NCBI RefSeq assembly: GCF_008367235.1
Contig: NZ_VTZS01000002.1
Coordinates: 310,001 to 374,000, forward strand
Direction of reading: 5' to 3'
DNA from: Pareuzebyella sediminis
GTDB lineage: Bacteria > Bacteroidota > Bacteroidia > Flavobacteriales > Flavobacteriaceae
DNA length: 64,000 bases
The translations under genes were made by a program, and so were the position numbers. The first letter of the stretch is position 1. Each line of letters begins with the position of its first letter. The notes beneath the pieces are model-generated. The model ran no database searches, was not told the DNA's origin, and saw only the letters and a program-made list of their open reading frames with translations. Positions 54,186-62,078 of the stretch are shown in pieces.

Positions 54186-55328
54186 ATGAAGATAGCTAAG
54201 AAAGACGTTTTAAAGGCTTTAGAGCACATCACCGTTCCCGGTGAGGGCCAGAACATGGTCGAAAGTGGCGCGGTAAAGAACCTACAGATTTTCGGCGATG
54301 AGGTCGAAATCGATATCACCATCAACAATCCCAGCTTACAGGCCCGCAAAAAGACCGAGGTAGAGATATTAAAGATCATCCATCAAGAAGTCTATGCCAA
54401 GGCGAAGATCAAGGTCAACATAAAGGTCGATGCCCCGGCCGCCAAACCAAAAGTAAATGAAATTAAAGGGAAACCCATTCCCGGTATTCAAAACATTATT
54501 GCGGTAGCCTCGGGTAAAGGGGGCGTAGGTAAATCAACGGTAACGGCGAACCTTGCGGTAACCTTGGCCAAAATGGGCTTTAAGGTCGGTTTGTTGGATG
54601 CCGATATTTATGGCCCTTCCATGCCCATTATGTTCGATGTGGCCCAAGAAAAACCCTTGGCGGTCAATGTCGATGGAAAATCAAAAATGAAACCGGTCGA
54701 AAGCTACGGGGTCAAATTGTTGTCCATTGGCTTTTTCACGCAACCGAACCAAGCGGTGATTTGGCGGGGCCCCATGGCCTCAAAGGCTTTGAACCAAATG
54801 ATTTTCGATGCCCATTGGGGCGAAATCGATTTTATGTTGGTAGACCTTCCCCCGGGAACAGGCGATATCCACCTCAGTATTATGCAATCTATGCCCATAA
54901 CTGGGGCAGTGATCGTAAGTACCCCTCAGGAAGTAGCGCTGGCAGATGCACGAAAAGCGGTAGCCATGTTCCGTCAAGATTCGATTAATGTACCCGTGTT
55001 GGGCATTGCCGAGAATATGGCCTATTTTACACCCGAGGAACTTCCTAACAACAAATATTATATCTTTGGAAAAGAAGGTGCCAAACACTTGGCCGAAGAT
55101 CTGGAAGTGCCATTTTTAGGGGAAATACCTTTGGTGCAAAGTATCCGTGAAGCGGGCGATGTAGGCAGGCCTGCGGCCTTGCAAACCGCGACCCCGGTCG
55201 AAGAGGCCTTCGAGGCCTTGACCAGAAATACGGTACAGGAAGTGGTGAACAGAAATAAAAACCTTCCACCGACCGAGGCGATAAAGATAACAACAATGGC
55301 CGGATGTTCCGCCGTTAAGAAGAAGTGA
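54186..55328 (+). CDS. Mrp/ApbC-family iron-sulfur cluster carrier ATPase
   Basis: The 380-residue protein has an N-terminal DUF59/MIP18-like domain (about 1-90; LKALEHITVPGEGQNMV...) and a ParA-like P-loop ATPase with the deviant Walker A GKGGVGKST (110-118), LDADIYGPSMP and DLPPGTGD. Family members hold and hand over Fe-S clusters as dimers. The CxxC that often bridges the dimer-bound cluster is missing: the expected region reads MAYFTPEELPNNKYYIFG, and the only late Cys is in the tail (MAGCSAVKKK). It overlaps closely with the NifU-type gene, whose start is one base past its stop, which supports a shared role in cluster supply. Confidence 0.9.
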   Translation: MKIAKKDVLKALEHITVPGEGQNMVESGAVKNLQIFGDEVEIDITINNPSLQARKKTEVEILKIIHQEVYAKAKIKVNIKVDAPAAKPKVNEIKGKPIPGIQNIIAVASGKGGVGKSTVTANLAVTLAKMGFKVGLLDADIYGPSMPIMFDVAQEKPLAVNVDGKSKMKPVESYGVKLLSIGFFTQPNQAVIWRGPMASKALNQMIFDAHWGEIDFMLVDLPPGTGDIHLSIMQSMPITGAVIVSTPQEVALADARKAVAMFRQDSINVPVLGIAENMAYFTPEELPNNKYYIFGKEGAKHLAEDLEVPFLGEIPLVQSIREAGDVGRPAALQTATPVEEAFEALTRNTVQEVVNRNKNLPPTEAIKITTMAGCSAVKKK

Positions 55329-55329
55329 T

Positions 55330-55578
55330 ATGACAACAATGACAGCCGAAGAACTGCGAACGAACGTCGAGAAGGCGTTGCAAGAGATCCGCCCCTTTTT
55401 ACAGAGTGACGGCGGTGATATTTCGTTGGTTTCCATCGATAACGAGAATTCCGTAAAGGTGAAATTAGAAGGGGCCTGTGTCGGTTGTACGGTGAATCAG
55501 ATGACCTTGAAGAGCGGGGTAGAAATGACCATCAAAAAATATGCCCCCCAAATCGAAGAGGTCATCAACATTGCATAA
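55330..55578 (+). CDS. NifU-type iron-sulfur scaffold/carrier domain protein
   Basis: The 82-residue protein is a stand-alone NifU C-terminal domain: helix LRTNVEKALQEIRPFLQSDGGDISLV, then the cluster-binding pair C50 and C53 in GACVGCTVNQMTLKSGVE, and a final amphipathic helix. Such Nfu proteins carry [4Fe-4S] clusters to targets. It is encoded one base after the Mrp/ApbC gene and is probably translationally coupled to it. Confidence 0.92.
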   Translation: MTTMTAEELRTNVEKALQEIRPFLQSDGGDISLVSIDNENSVKVKLEGACVGCTVNQMTLKSGVEMTIKKYAPQIEEVINIA

Positions 55579-55649
55579 CAGTCTGACAATAGTCATAAAT
55601 TAAAGGAAATTCTCCCCATACCTTCGCAAAGATTAAAACTCCACATTTA

Positions 55650-56708
55650 ATGATTCAAACAGATATACTGATTATTGGCGCTGGCCCGACGGGGCTTTTT
55701 GCCGTTTTTGAGGCCGGGCTATTGCAACTGAAGTGCCATTTGATCGATGCCCTTCCCCAAGCAGGGGGGCAGTGTTCCGAAATCTACCCCAAGAAACCGA
55801 TTTATGATATTCCCGGTTTCCCCGAAGTATTGGCGGGCGAGCTGGTCGACAACCTTATGGAACAGATCAAACCCTTTCAACCCGGTTTTACCTTGGGGGA
55901 ACGGGCAGAGTCCATCGAAAAACTCGAAGACGGTTCGTTCATCGTTACGACCAATAAGGGTACCCAACATCAAGCGCCCATAGTAGCTATCGCCGGCGGA
56001 CTCGGAAGTTTTGAGCCGAGAAAACCCCTCCTCGAAAATCTTCAAAAATACGAGGACCATGGGGTTGAATACATGGTGAAAGACCCCGAAATGTATCGTG
56101 ATAAAAGGGTGGTCATCGCCGGGGGCGGTGATTCGGCCTTAGATTGGAGTATCTTCTTGGCCGACGTGGCTGCCGAGGTAACCCTGGTGCATCGGCGTAA
56201 CGAATTCCGTGGGGCTTTGGATTCCGTAGAAAAGGTACAGCAACTTAAGAATCAAGGAAAAATAAACTTGGTAACCCCCGCCGAAATTGTAGGTCTTCAT
56301 GGAGAAGACAAACTAGAGTCCGTACTGATACGAAAAAAGACCAATGCCGTCGAGGATTTTACCTTGGCCGTCGATCATTTTATAGCGCTTTTCGGCCTGT
56401 CACCAAAATTAGGCCCTATAGGCGACTGGGGGCTCGAAATAGAAAAGAATGCGATCAAGGTCGATACCTTCGACTATCAAACCAATGTGCCGGGTATCTA
56501 TGCGATCGGTGATATCAATACCTATCCGGGAAAGCTGAAATTGATTCTTTGTGGATTTCATGAAGCCACCTTGATGTGCCAGAGTGCCTATCAACGCATC
56601 TTCCCTGATAAAAAATACGTGATGAAGTATACGACGGTAGGTGGTATCAGCGGGTTTGATGGTAGTAAGAAGGAGGCTCCGAAGGCGGTGGTGAAGGCGA
56701 TTGAATAA
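55650..56708 (+). CDS. Ferredoxin-NADP+ reductase of the thioredoxin-reductase-like type
   Basis: The 352-residue flavoprotein has an N-terminal FAD-binding GAGPTGL motif (residues 10-16), the segment GGQCSEIYPKKPIYDIPGFP, an NADPH-binding GGGDSALDW motif near residue 158 and a second FAD motif TNVPGIYAIGDI near 285. The catalytic CxxC of thioredoxin reductases is absent, which places it with the single-domain ferredoxin/flavodoxin-NADP+ reductases (YumC type). The partner ferredoxin gene lies 514 bp downstream; a four-helix-bundle gene with flanking repeats separates them. It probably supplies electrons to Fe-S assembly or biosynthetic enzymes. Confidence 0.88.
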   Translation: MIQTDILIIGAGPTGLFAVFEAGLLQLKCHLIDALPQAGGQCSEIYPKKPIYDIPGFPEVLAGELVDNLMEQIKPFQPGFTLGERAESIEKLEDGSFIVTTNKGTQHQAPIVAIAGGLGSFEPRKPLLENLQKYEDHGVEYMVKDPEMYRDKRVVIAGGGDSALDWSIFLADVAAEVTLVHRRNEFRGALDSVEKVQQLKNQGKINLVTPAEIVGLHGEDKLESVLIRKKTNAVEDFTLAVDHFIALFGLSPKLGPIGDWGLEIEKNAIKVDTFDYQTNVPGIYAIGDINTYPGKLKLILCGFHEATLMCQSAYQRIFPDKKYVMKYTTVGGISGFDGSKKEAPKAVVKAIE

Positions 56709-56717
56709 TAAGTTTTT

Positions 56718-56820
56718 AGGAGCTAGGAGCTAGGAGCTAGGAGCTAGGAGCTAGGAGCTAGGAGCTAGGAGCTAGGAGCCAGAGGAGCCAGGAGTTAGGA
56801 ACTAGGGGCTAGGAATCAGG
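56718..56820. repeat. Tandem heptamer repeat AGGAGCT
   Basis: Eight perfect copies of AGGAGCT run from 56718 to 56773. Six degenerate copies follow (AGGAGCC twice with a 2-bp insertion between, AGGAGTT, AGGAACT, AGGGGCT, AGGAATC). The array ends 12 bp before the four-helix-bundle start codon. Degenerate copies near the gene and perfect copies away from it suggest recent slippage growth at the far end. Related heptamers in the opposite orientation lie past the gene (57186-57211). Confidence 0.9.
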
Positions 56821-56832
56821 GAAAATTTAGAA

Positions 56833-57180
56833 ATGGCAGTAAAAAAGTTTGAGGATTTATTGGTTTGGCAAAAATCACAAGACTTTGCTATTTCAATCTA
56901 TAAAGATTTCGCCACCCTTAATGATTATGCATTTAAAGACCAAATCACTAGAGCTGTAGTCTCTATTTCCAATAACATAGCAGAGGGTTTTGACAGAAGA
57001 ACAAATCCGGATTTCATAAGATTTCTATATTTTGCAGTAAGTTCAAATAGCGAAGTTAGATCTATGTTATATTTGTCTGCAAGATTAAAGTATGTTCAAG
57101 AAGAAAGGACAGTAGAATTAATTGAAAAATCAAATGAGATTTCTAGAATGCTTTTTGGTCTAATACAGTCAATGAAATAG
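56833..57180 (+). CDS. Four-helix-bundle protein of the 23S rRNA intervening-sequence (IVP/S23) family
   Basis: This 115-residue protein has the family start KFEDLLVWQKSQDFAISIYKDF, the central DQITRAVVSISNNIAEGFDR, and RFLYFAVSSNSEVRSMLYLSARL. Proteins of this fold were first noted in intervening sequences of 23S rRNA genes and are related to Avd of diversity-generating retroelements. Stand-alone copies are common in Bacteroidota and have no settled function. It lies between a ferredoxin reductase and its probable ferredoxin, with heptamer repeats before it and inverted relatives after it. No reverse transcriptase is nearby, so it is not part of a retroelement here. Confidence 0.87.
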   Translation: MAVKKFEDLLVWQKSQDFAISIYKDFATLNDYAFKDQITRAVVSISNNIAEGFDRRTNPDFIRFLYFAVSSNSEVRSMLYLSARLKYVQEERTVELIEKSNEISRMLFGLIQSMK

Positions 57181-57185
57181 TTCAC

Positions 57186-57211
57186 TAATCCCTAACTCCT
57201 GACCCCCTAAA
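57186..57211 (-). repeat. Inverted relatives of the AGGAGCT heptamers
   Basis: Read on the minus strand this stretch gives AGGGGGTC, AGGAGTT and AGGGATT in series, matching the degenerate copies before the four-helix-bundle gene. The gene is thus bounded by heptamer repeats in opposite orientation. Confidence 0.65.
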
Positions 57212-57222
57212 CCATCTTTTTA

Positions 57223-57549
57223 ATGGATATCAAAATAAAAATAACCGACCGTGACGGTGTAACCCACGAAGTAGAAGCGCCCACGGATATGAACATGAAC
57301 CTCATGGAAGTAGTACGCGCCTACGAATTGGCCCCTGAAGGAACCATTGGGGTCTGTGGTGGAATGGCCATGTGCGCCTCTTGTCAATGCTACGTGAATT
57401 CGGATCATATGCTACCTGAAAAATCAGACGAAGAGGAGGCGATGCTGGCCGAGGCCTTTTATGTAGAGGACAACAGTCGATTGGGTTGCCAAATTCACAT
57501 GACCGACGCATTGGATGGCCTAGAGGTCGAGCTGGCCCCTGAAAGCTAA
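57223..57549 (+). CDS. [2Fe-2S] ferredoxin
   Basis: The 108-residue ferredoxin has the cluster cysteines of the adrenodoxin-like type: C45, C51 and C54 in GVCGGMAMCASCQC, and C89 in RLGCQIHM. An acidic stretch (EKSDEEEAMLAEAF) between them is the usual interaction surface for reductases. It carries single electrons, most likely from the reductase encoded at 55650. The stop lies 13 bp from the stop of the convergent GH9 gene. Confidence 0.92.
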   Translation: MDIKIKITDRDGVTHEVEAPTDMNMNLMEVVRAYELAPEGTIGVCGGMAMCASCQCYVNSDHMLPEKSDEEEAMLAEAFYVEDNSRLGCQIHMTDALDGLEVELAPES

Positions 57550-57562
57550 GGGTACAGAAAGA

Positions 57563-59365
57563 TCAATTTCCCAAGTTCGCCCAATAAGCGAATAGAAGTA
57601 TGGAACCCGCAGTTCCATCCATGGTAGGTTCATTTGTAGAATAGTCGCCAATGTCGTCGTGATAGACCACGAAGTCGTTCTGGAAAGCTTCAAATTCGTC
57701 CGGGTGATCCAGTTTTAAACCTCTTAAGGAGTTGTATATCGTTGCATAAACGGGTCCATCGACCAATCCGCCGGGTACTTCCTTGCGCGTAATGGCCCAA
57801 GTTGCGGTATGGACGTCCAAAGGATATTCCCCATTTTCAGGCATCTTTGTGAACATTGAGGTTCCCCAGGGATTTCGGCCGAGCAACCAATCTCGTTGGG
57901 CGATCTTGAATCGGTCGTACGATGTGTCCCCGGTCATACGCTCGTATAGCACTATTTGCGTGATCAGGCTGGTCAGCAGGTTGTTGGAACACCATATAAA
58001 GGGCACTCCCACGCGATATGGGTTGGTCTCGCCTCGTTTGATATTATCCTCGATGCCACTTTTATAAAAACCGGCAAGCTTGGTCTTAAAACCTTCATCG
58101 ACATGTTCGTAAAGGGCAAAATGGCCGAGGTTTACAAACGGGTAATACTGATAATGGGGTACCGAATCGTAGGGCATCCAAGTGTCTGTATTCGCTTTTA
58201 ATGCGTAGCTTTTGGCATCTTCCAAGTAAGCTTTGTCCCCGGTTTCTTTAAAAAGTTCGGCAGCCCCCCATTCCATATCATCGGCCCATGTTTTTTCAGA
58301 ATACCTATAAGGAGCACCGAATGAATTTCCCTGTTGAAATCCTTCATTGTCCTTGCCCATTTTGTACAACGATCTGGCCGCTTTTAAACAGGTCTCGGCA
58401 AAAATGGAATCCTTTAAACGGGCTTTCCAGATACGCGAAGCAATGGCCATGGCGGCGGCCGATCTACCGGCCAAGTTAGATACGCCGGTGGCTTCGCTCA
58501 TATACTTATTGAGGCCTTGGGGCCTGCCATTGGCGAAATAGGCCGTTCTGTAAGAATTGGGGCCCCATCCATAGTCGGCATTGTCCTTGTCCGGTAATTT
58601 GAAGCCAACGCGATGGTCGCGATCATCACCCACCTGATGGATCAATTGATTTGGCGAAGCATGTAATTTGAGTATCCAGTCAAGCCCCCATTTGGCTTCG
58701 TCCAAAACGTCTGCAATACCATTGGGGCCCGGTTGGCCCAATGCGTTGGAACCGTCTTCGAAAACATCCGGATATAGTTCGTAGGCTTTCAACATATGTG
58801 CGGTGGCATAGCTTCCGGTCATCAAATATTTTAGTTGGTCACCGGCATCGTGCCAACCCCCGCTTGCCTCGACAAAGGTCGAATCGGGCATCGGACCATA
58901 GAAAGAGCGACCATCGCCCTGGTGGCATACCACGTCGAAAAAAGGATTGTAGCCACAGCGTTGCTGGCGCATAAACCCCAAAAGTTGTTCGGTCTTATGT
59001 TTATAGGCATTTTCGGAAATCTTGAATTCTTGTGACCTGTGGTCGGTTTTCTCGCCCTTAAGGTAAAAAACACCTTCTGTGGTAACCGTCGTGAAATCAA
59101 TCTCGTAGTAATACTCGAACGTGCCCCAGCCTTTGGTCTTGGTGCGTTTTAGGGGAAATGAAGCGATTGTTCTTCCGTCGGTTTCGGAAACCAACAAAAA
59201 GTTTTCTTTTACCTTATCGTTAGAAAAGACAAGGGCTATTTTGGTTTCGTTGGGCAGATAACCGATTTGGTTGATTCGGATATAGAAACTGTCTTCGGCA
59301 CCAAATGCGAAGATGCTTTGAAGGACAAAAAAGACGAAAAGGGGAAACGAGGAGGATAAAGGCAT
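57563..59365 (-). CDS. Secreted glycoside hydrolase family 9 enzyme
   Basis: The 600-residue protein has a signal peptide (about 1-23, ending FAFGA). An N-terminal immunoglobulin-like CelD_N domain follows (about 26-115; RINQIGYLPNETKIALV), then the (alpha/alpha)6 catalytic domain. GGWHDAGDQLKY holds the GH9 catalytic-base aspartates (D173, D176). The C-terminal GDYSTNEPTMDG holds the probable acid Glu (about 579). GH9 includes endoglucanases and exo-glucosaminidases. The operon partner is a NodB-like deacetylase, which could expose glucosamine for such an enzyme. The sequence alone does not settle cellulose against an amino-sugar glycan. Confidence 0.88.
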   Translation of the reverse strand: MPLSSSFPLFVFFVLQSIFAFGAEDSFYIRINQIGYLPNETKIALVFSNDKVKENFLLVSETDGRTIASFPLKRTKTKGWGTFEYYYEIDFTTVTTEGVFYLKGEKTDHRSQEFKISENAYKHKTEQLLGFMRQQRCGYNPFFDVVCHQGDGRSFYGPMPDSTFVEASGGWHDAGDQLKYLMTGSYATAHMLKAYELYPDVFEDGSNALGQPGPNGIADVLDEAKWGLDWILKLHASPNQLIHQVGDDRDHRVGFKLPDKDNADYGWGPNSYRTAYFANGRPQGLNKYMSEATGVSNLAGRSAAAMAIASRIWKARLKDSIFAETCLKAARSLYKMGKDNEGFQQGNSFGAPYRYSEKTWADDMEWGAAELFKETGDKAYLEDAKSYALKANTDTWMPYDSVPHYQYYPFVNLGHFALYEHVDEGFKTKLAGFYKSGIEDNIKRGETNPYRVGVPFIWCSNNLLTSLITQIVLYERMTGDTSYDRFKIAQRDWLLGRNPWGTSMFTKMPENGEYPLDVHTATWAITRKEVPGGLVDGPVYATIYNSLRGLKLDHPDEFEAFQNDFVVYHDDIGDYSTNEPTMDGTAGSILLFAYWANLGN

Positions 59366-59388
59366 ATTGTAGTTATATGCCTATAAAT

Positions 59389-60195
59389 TTAGAGTTTAAT
59401 ACGATCGAACGCAAGGTGCTCTTTTAGACCTGTAAAAATATAGCCCCTTGATCGCAATTCATCGACAAGTGCTGAAAGGCGCAAATAGAATTTGTCCTTG
59501 CGCTCGGGATCGGTGCCGATATGAATCAACAGGAGAAAGCCGTTCAAACCGCTGCCATGACCTTCTTCATAATCGAGAATGTTGTTGTAGATGTCCTGAC
59601 TTGTTTTATAGTTGGTCATCGACGGTGTGGTGTAATCGGCATTGGAAGAAGTTCCTGAGGTGAAATTTATTAGTTGCAGATGCTGCTCATACGTCCATTT
59701 TGAAATCGTGTCGCTGTACCATTCATAGGGCGGTAAAAAGAACGGGGCATCTTCTTTCGTGATACCGAACCGTTCCATCTCACTATAATTGTTTTTAAGA
59801 TCGGTAACAAACTGGTTTTTGGTTATCAATAGGCTGTCACGATCTTCCCAACTACAATAGAGCAAGTGCCGATCCGAATGTGCGCCGAGATAATGTTGGT
59901 CTTTAATGAGCTTTTTTATGGATTTCGCGAAACTAGGGTTTCGGTAAAAATTACCGGTAAAAAAGAAAGCCGCCTTTATTCGCTTTTTTCTAAGTACCCT
60001 TGAAATTCGGGCAGCGCCATCGGCAAAGGAATCTCCGGTAAAAATCAGGGTCAATTTTTTTTGCGTGCTGTCACCGCGAACTATGGCCCCGTATTTTTTA
60101 GATATAGGGGCATCGAACGATGGATTTTGATGTTGGCCCCATAGTATTTGTCCGATCGACAAATAGGCCATTAGCAAATACGATCGCATAATCAT
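59389..60195 (-). CDS. NodB-like polysaccharide deacetylase with a variant metal motif
   Basis: The ATG at 60195 gives a signal peptide (MIMRSYLLMAYLSIGQILWG) and avoids a long overlap with the ABC exporter gene; 60189 is also possible. The protein is 268 residues. The metal motif HSDRH (H106, H110) is intact and RIKAAFFFTGNFYRNP is typical. The first motif, usually TFDDG, reads FTGDSFADG, so the catalytic base and metal Asp must be supplied by D55 and D59 in a changed spacing. A conserved FFLPPYEWY follows. It lies between the ABC exporter (4-bp gap) and the GH9 gene (23-bp gap), so a joint action on one glycan is likely. Confidence 0.78.
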   Translation of the reverse strand: MIMRSYLLMAYLSIGQILWGQHQNPSFDAPISKKYGAIVRGDSTQKKLTLIFTGDSFADGAARISRVLRKKRIKAAFFFTGNFYRNPSFAKSIKKLIKDQHYLGAHSDRHLLYCSWEDRDSLLITKNQFVTDLKNNYSEMERFGITKEDAPFFLPPYEWYSDTISKWTYEQHLQLINFTSGTSSNADYTTPSMTNYKTSQDIYNNILDYEEGHGSGLNGFLLLIHIGTDPERKDKFYLRLSALVDELRSRGYIFTGLKEHLAFDRIKL

Positions 60196-60199
60196 AGGT

Positions 60200-61936
60200 T
60201 TATATCCTCGCTTGATAGGTAAATAGGTTGTAGTACCTTCCCTCTTTGGCGATAAGCTCGTCATGGGTGCCTTCTTCGGCAATTCTCCCATTTTCAATGA
60301 CCAAGATTTGATCGGCTTTTCGAATGGTACTCAAACGGTGGGCGATAACAAAGGTGGTTCGGCCTTTGGTGAGGGCGGCCAGACTTTTTTGGATCAAGGC
60401 CTCGCTTTCGGTATCGAGGTTCGAAGTGGCTTCATCGAGTATCAAAATCTTGGGGTCGGCCAATACCGCTCTTGCGATGGCAATGCGCTGGCACTGCCCC
60501 CCGGATAGTTTAACGCCGCGTTCCCCGATCAGCGTGTCCAGACCGTCTTCGAACCGATCGGTAAACTCGTTCACATAGGCCGTGTTTACCGCTTGCTGTA
60601 GGCGTTCTTCGGAAGCATCAGGGCGTGGGAACATTATATTTTCCCGAATGGTACCCTCGAACAAGAAGTCGTCTTGTAATACGACCCCCAAATGCCTTCG
60701 GTAGCTGTTCAGGTTGACCTTTGAAATATCTTTTCCGTCAATCGTAATCTTTCCCGACTCTGGATTCAAAAAGGTGGCGGCCAACCCGGCAATGGTCGAT
60801 TTTCCGGAACCGGAGCTTCCTACCAAAGCTACCACAGCACCTGATTTGACTTCAAAATTGATGTTGTGCAACACTTCCTTGTCCTCTTCATAAGCAAAGG
60901 ATACATCGTCGAAAACGATATCTCCTTTAATATGCTCCAAAACGATGGTTCGGTTTTTCTCGTCCGATTCGGGGGTCATGTTCATGAGTTCCTCGGTACG
61001 GTCCAATCCGGCCAGTGCCTCGGTCAATTGACTGCCGATATTGCTCATTTGAACGATGGGTGCGATCATTTGGGCCAAGAGTATTGTAAACATAATAAAT
61101 TCCCCTTCGGTAAGACTGCCCTGTATGATCTTATATCCTCCGTAGCCCATGACCCCGGTGGTGGCCAGGCCTATAAGAAAAGTGGCCGAACTCGTCATGG
61201 CCGCCGTAGTAACCAAACTCTTTTTGACATTCCGAAAGAGTTCGGCTACCCCTGCTTCGAACACCGAATGTTCCTGGGCTTCGGCATTGAAACCTTTGAT
61301 GACCCGAACACCGCCTAGGGTTTCCGTTAAACGACCCGTCACTTCGGCATTGATTTTTCCTCGTTTCCGGAAAATGGGGCGAATAATCTTAAACGCCTTT
61401 AAGGCAATGAATCCGAAAATGGCTAGGGGTATGAGTGTAAAAAGGGTCATTCCCGTGCTAATGTTCAGTAAAATAATCAACGCTACAATCGCGGTGACGC
61501 TGCCTCCGACCAATTGCACCAATCCTGTGCCGATAAGGTTGCGTACCCCCTCAACATCCGTCATGATGCGGGATACCAAGGCTCCCGATTTTACATTGTC
61601 GAAGAAGCGTATGGGCAGCGAAAGCACCTGTTTCTGTACTTGGGCGCGAAGCTCCGATATCATAAATTGCGCCTGCACACTGAGAATATAGGTGAGTAGG
61701 AAGGAGGTCGCGGATTGGATCAAAATGGCCACAATGACAATTACGACCAAAATTTTTAGGGTTTCAAAATCCTTATTGGGTAGAATATTATCGAAAAGAT
61801 ATTTGGAGGCGTAGGCCGGTACGAAGCTGGCCGCCTTACTTACCGCTATCAAGAGCAAGCCAATAAAAACGAGATTTCTTCTGGGCCAAATGATGGTTTT
61901 GAAGGCGGTAAGGATACTAACTTTTTTTTCAGCCAT
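60200..61936 (-). CDS. ABC exporter, MsbA-like half transporter
   Basis: The 578-residue protein has six membrane helices (about 15-305) fused to an ATPase with Walker A GSSGSGKST, Q-loop VVLQDDFLFEGTIRENI, signature LSGGQ, Walker B ILILDEATSNLD and H-loop IAHRLSTI. Such half transporters work as homodimers exporting lipids, lipid-linked glycans or drugs. It is the first gene of an operon with a deacetylase and a GH9 hydrolase. A glycolipid or glycan-related substrate is a reasonable guess but cannot be read from the sequence. Confidence 0.9.
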   Translation of the reverse strand: MAEKKVSILTAFKTIIWPRRNLVFIGLLLIAVSKAASFVPAYASKYLFDNILPNKDFETLKILVVIVIVAILIQSATSFLLTYILSVQAQFMISELRAQVQKQVLSLPIRFFDNVKSGALVSRIMTDVEGVRNLIGTGLVQLVGGSVTAIVALIILLNISTGMTLFTLIPLAIFGFIALKAFKIIRPIFRKRGKINAEVTGRLTETLGGVRVIKGFNAEAQEHSVFEAGVAELFRNVKKSLVTTAAMTSSATFLIGLATTGVMGYGGYKIIQGSLTEGEFIMFTILLAQMIAPIVQMSNIGSQLTEALAGLDRTEELMNMTPESDEKNRTIVLEHIKGDIVFDDVSFAYEEDKEVLHNINFEVKSGAVVALVGSSGSGKSTIAGLAATFLNPESGKITIDGKDISKVNLNSYRRHLGVVLQDDFLFEGTIRENIMFPRPDASEERLQQAVNTAYVNEFTDRFEDGLDTLIGERGVKLSGGQCQRIAIARAVLADPKILILDEATSNLDTESEALIQKSLAALTKGRTTFVIAHRLSTIRKADQILVIENGRIAEEGTHDELIAKEGRYYNLFTYQARI

Positions 61937-62078
61937 TGTTTTTTATATATAGTCTGGTCCGTTGGAGCGAGGTTGGACATTGGCCTGCAAGTTACCTAAA
62001 TAGGCCCAAACCATTTGAGCGAAAAAGTAGTATTTCAATTAGAAGTGCCTAAATTTAGGGGAATACTATGCCATGCCT

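Noticed and set aside
56718-56820. The heptamer array as a CRISPR array
   Set aside because: Units are 7 bp and directly abutting with no spacers, and there are no cas genes.
56833-57180. The four-helix-bundle gene as the Avd component of a diversity-generating retroelement
   Set aside because: No reverse transcriptase, template repeat or variable target gene is present nearby.
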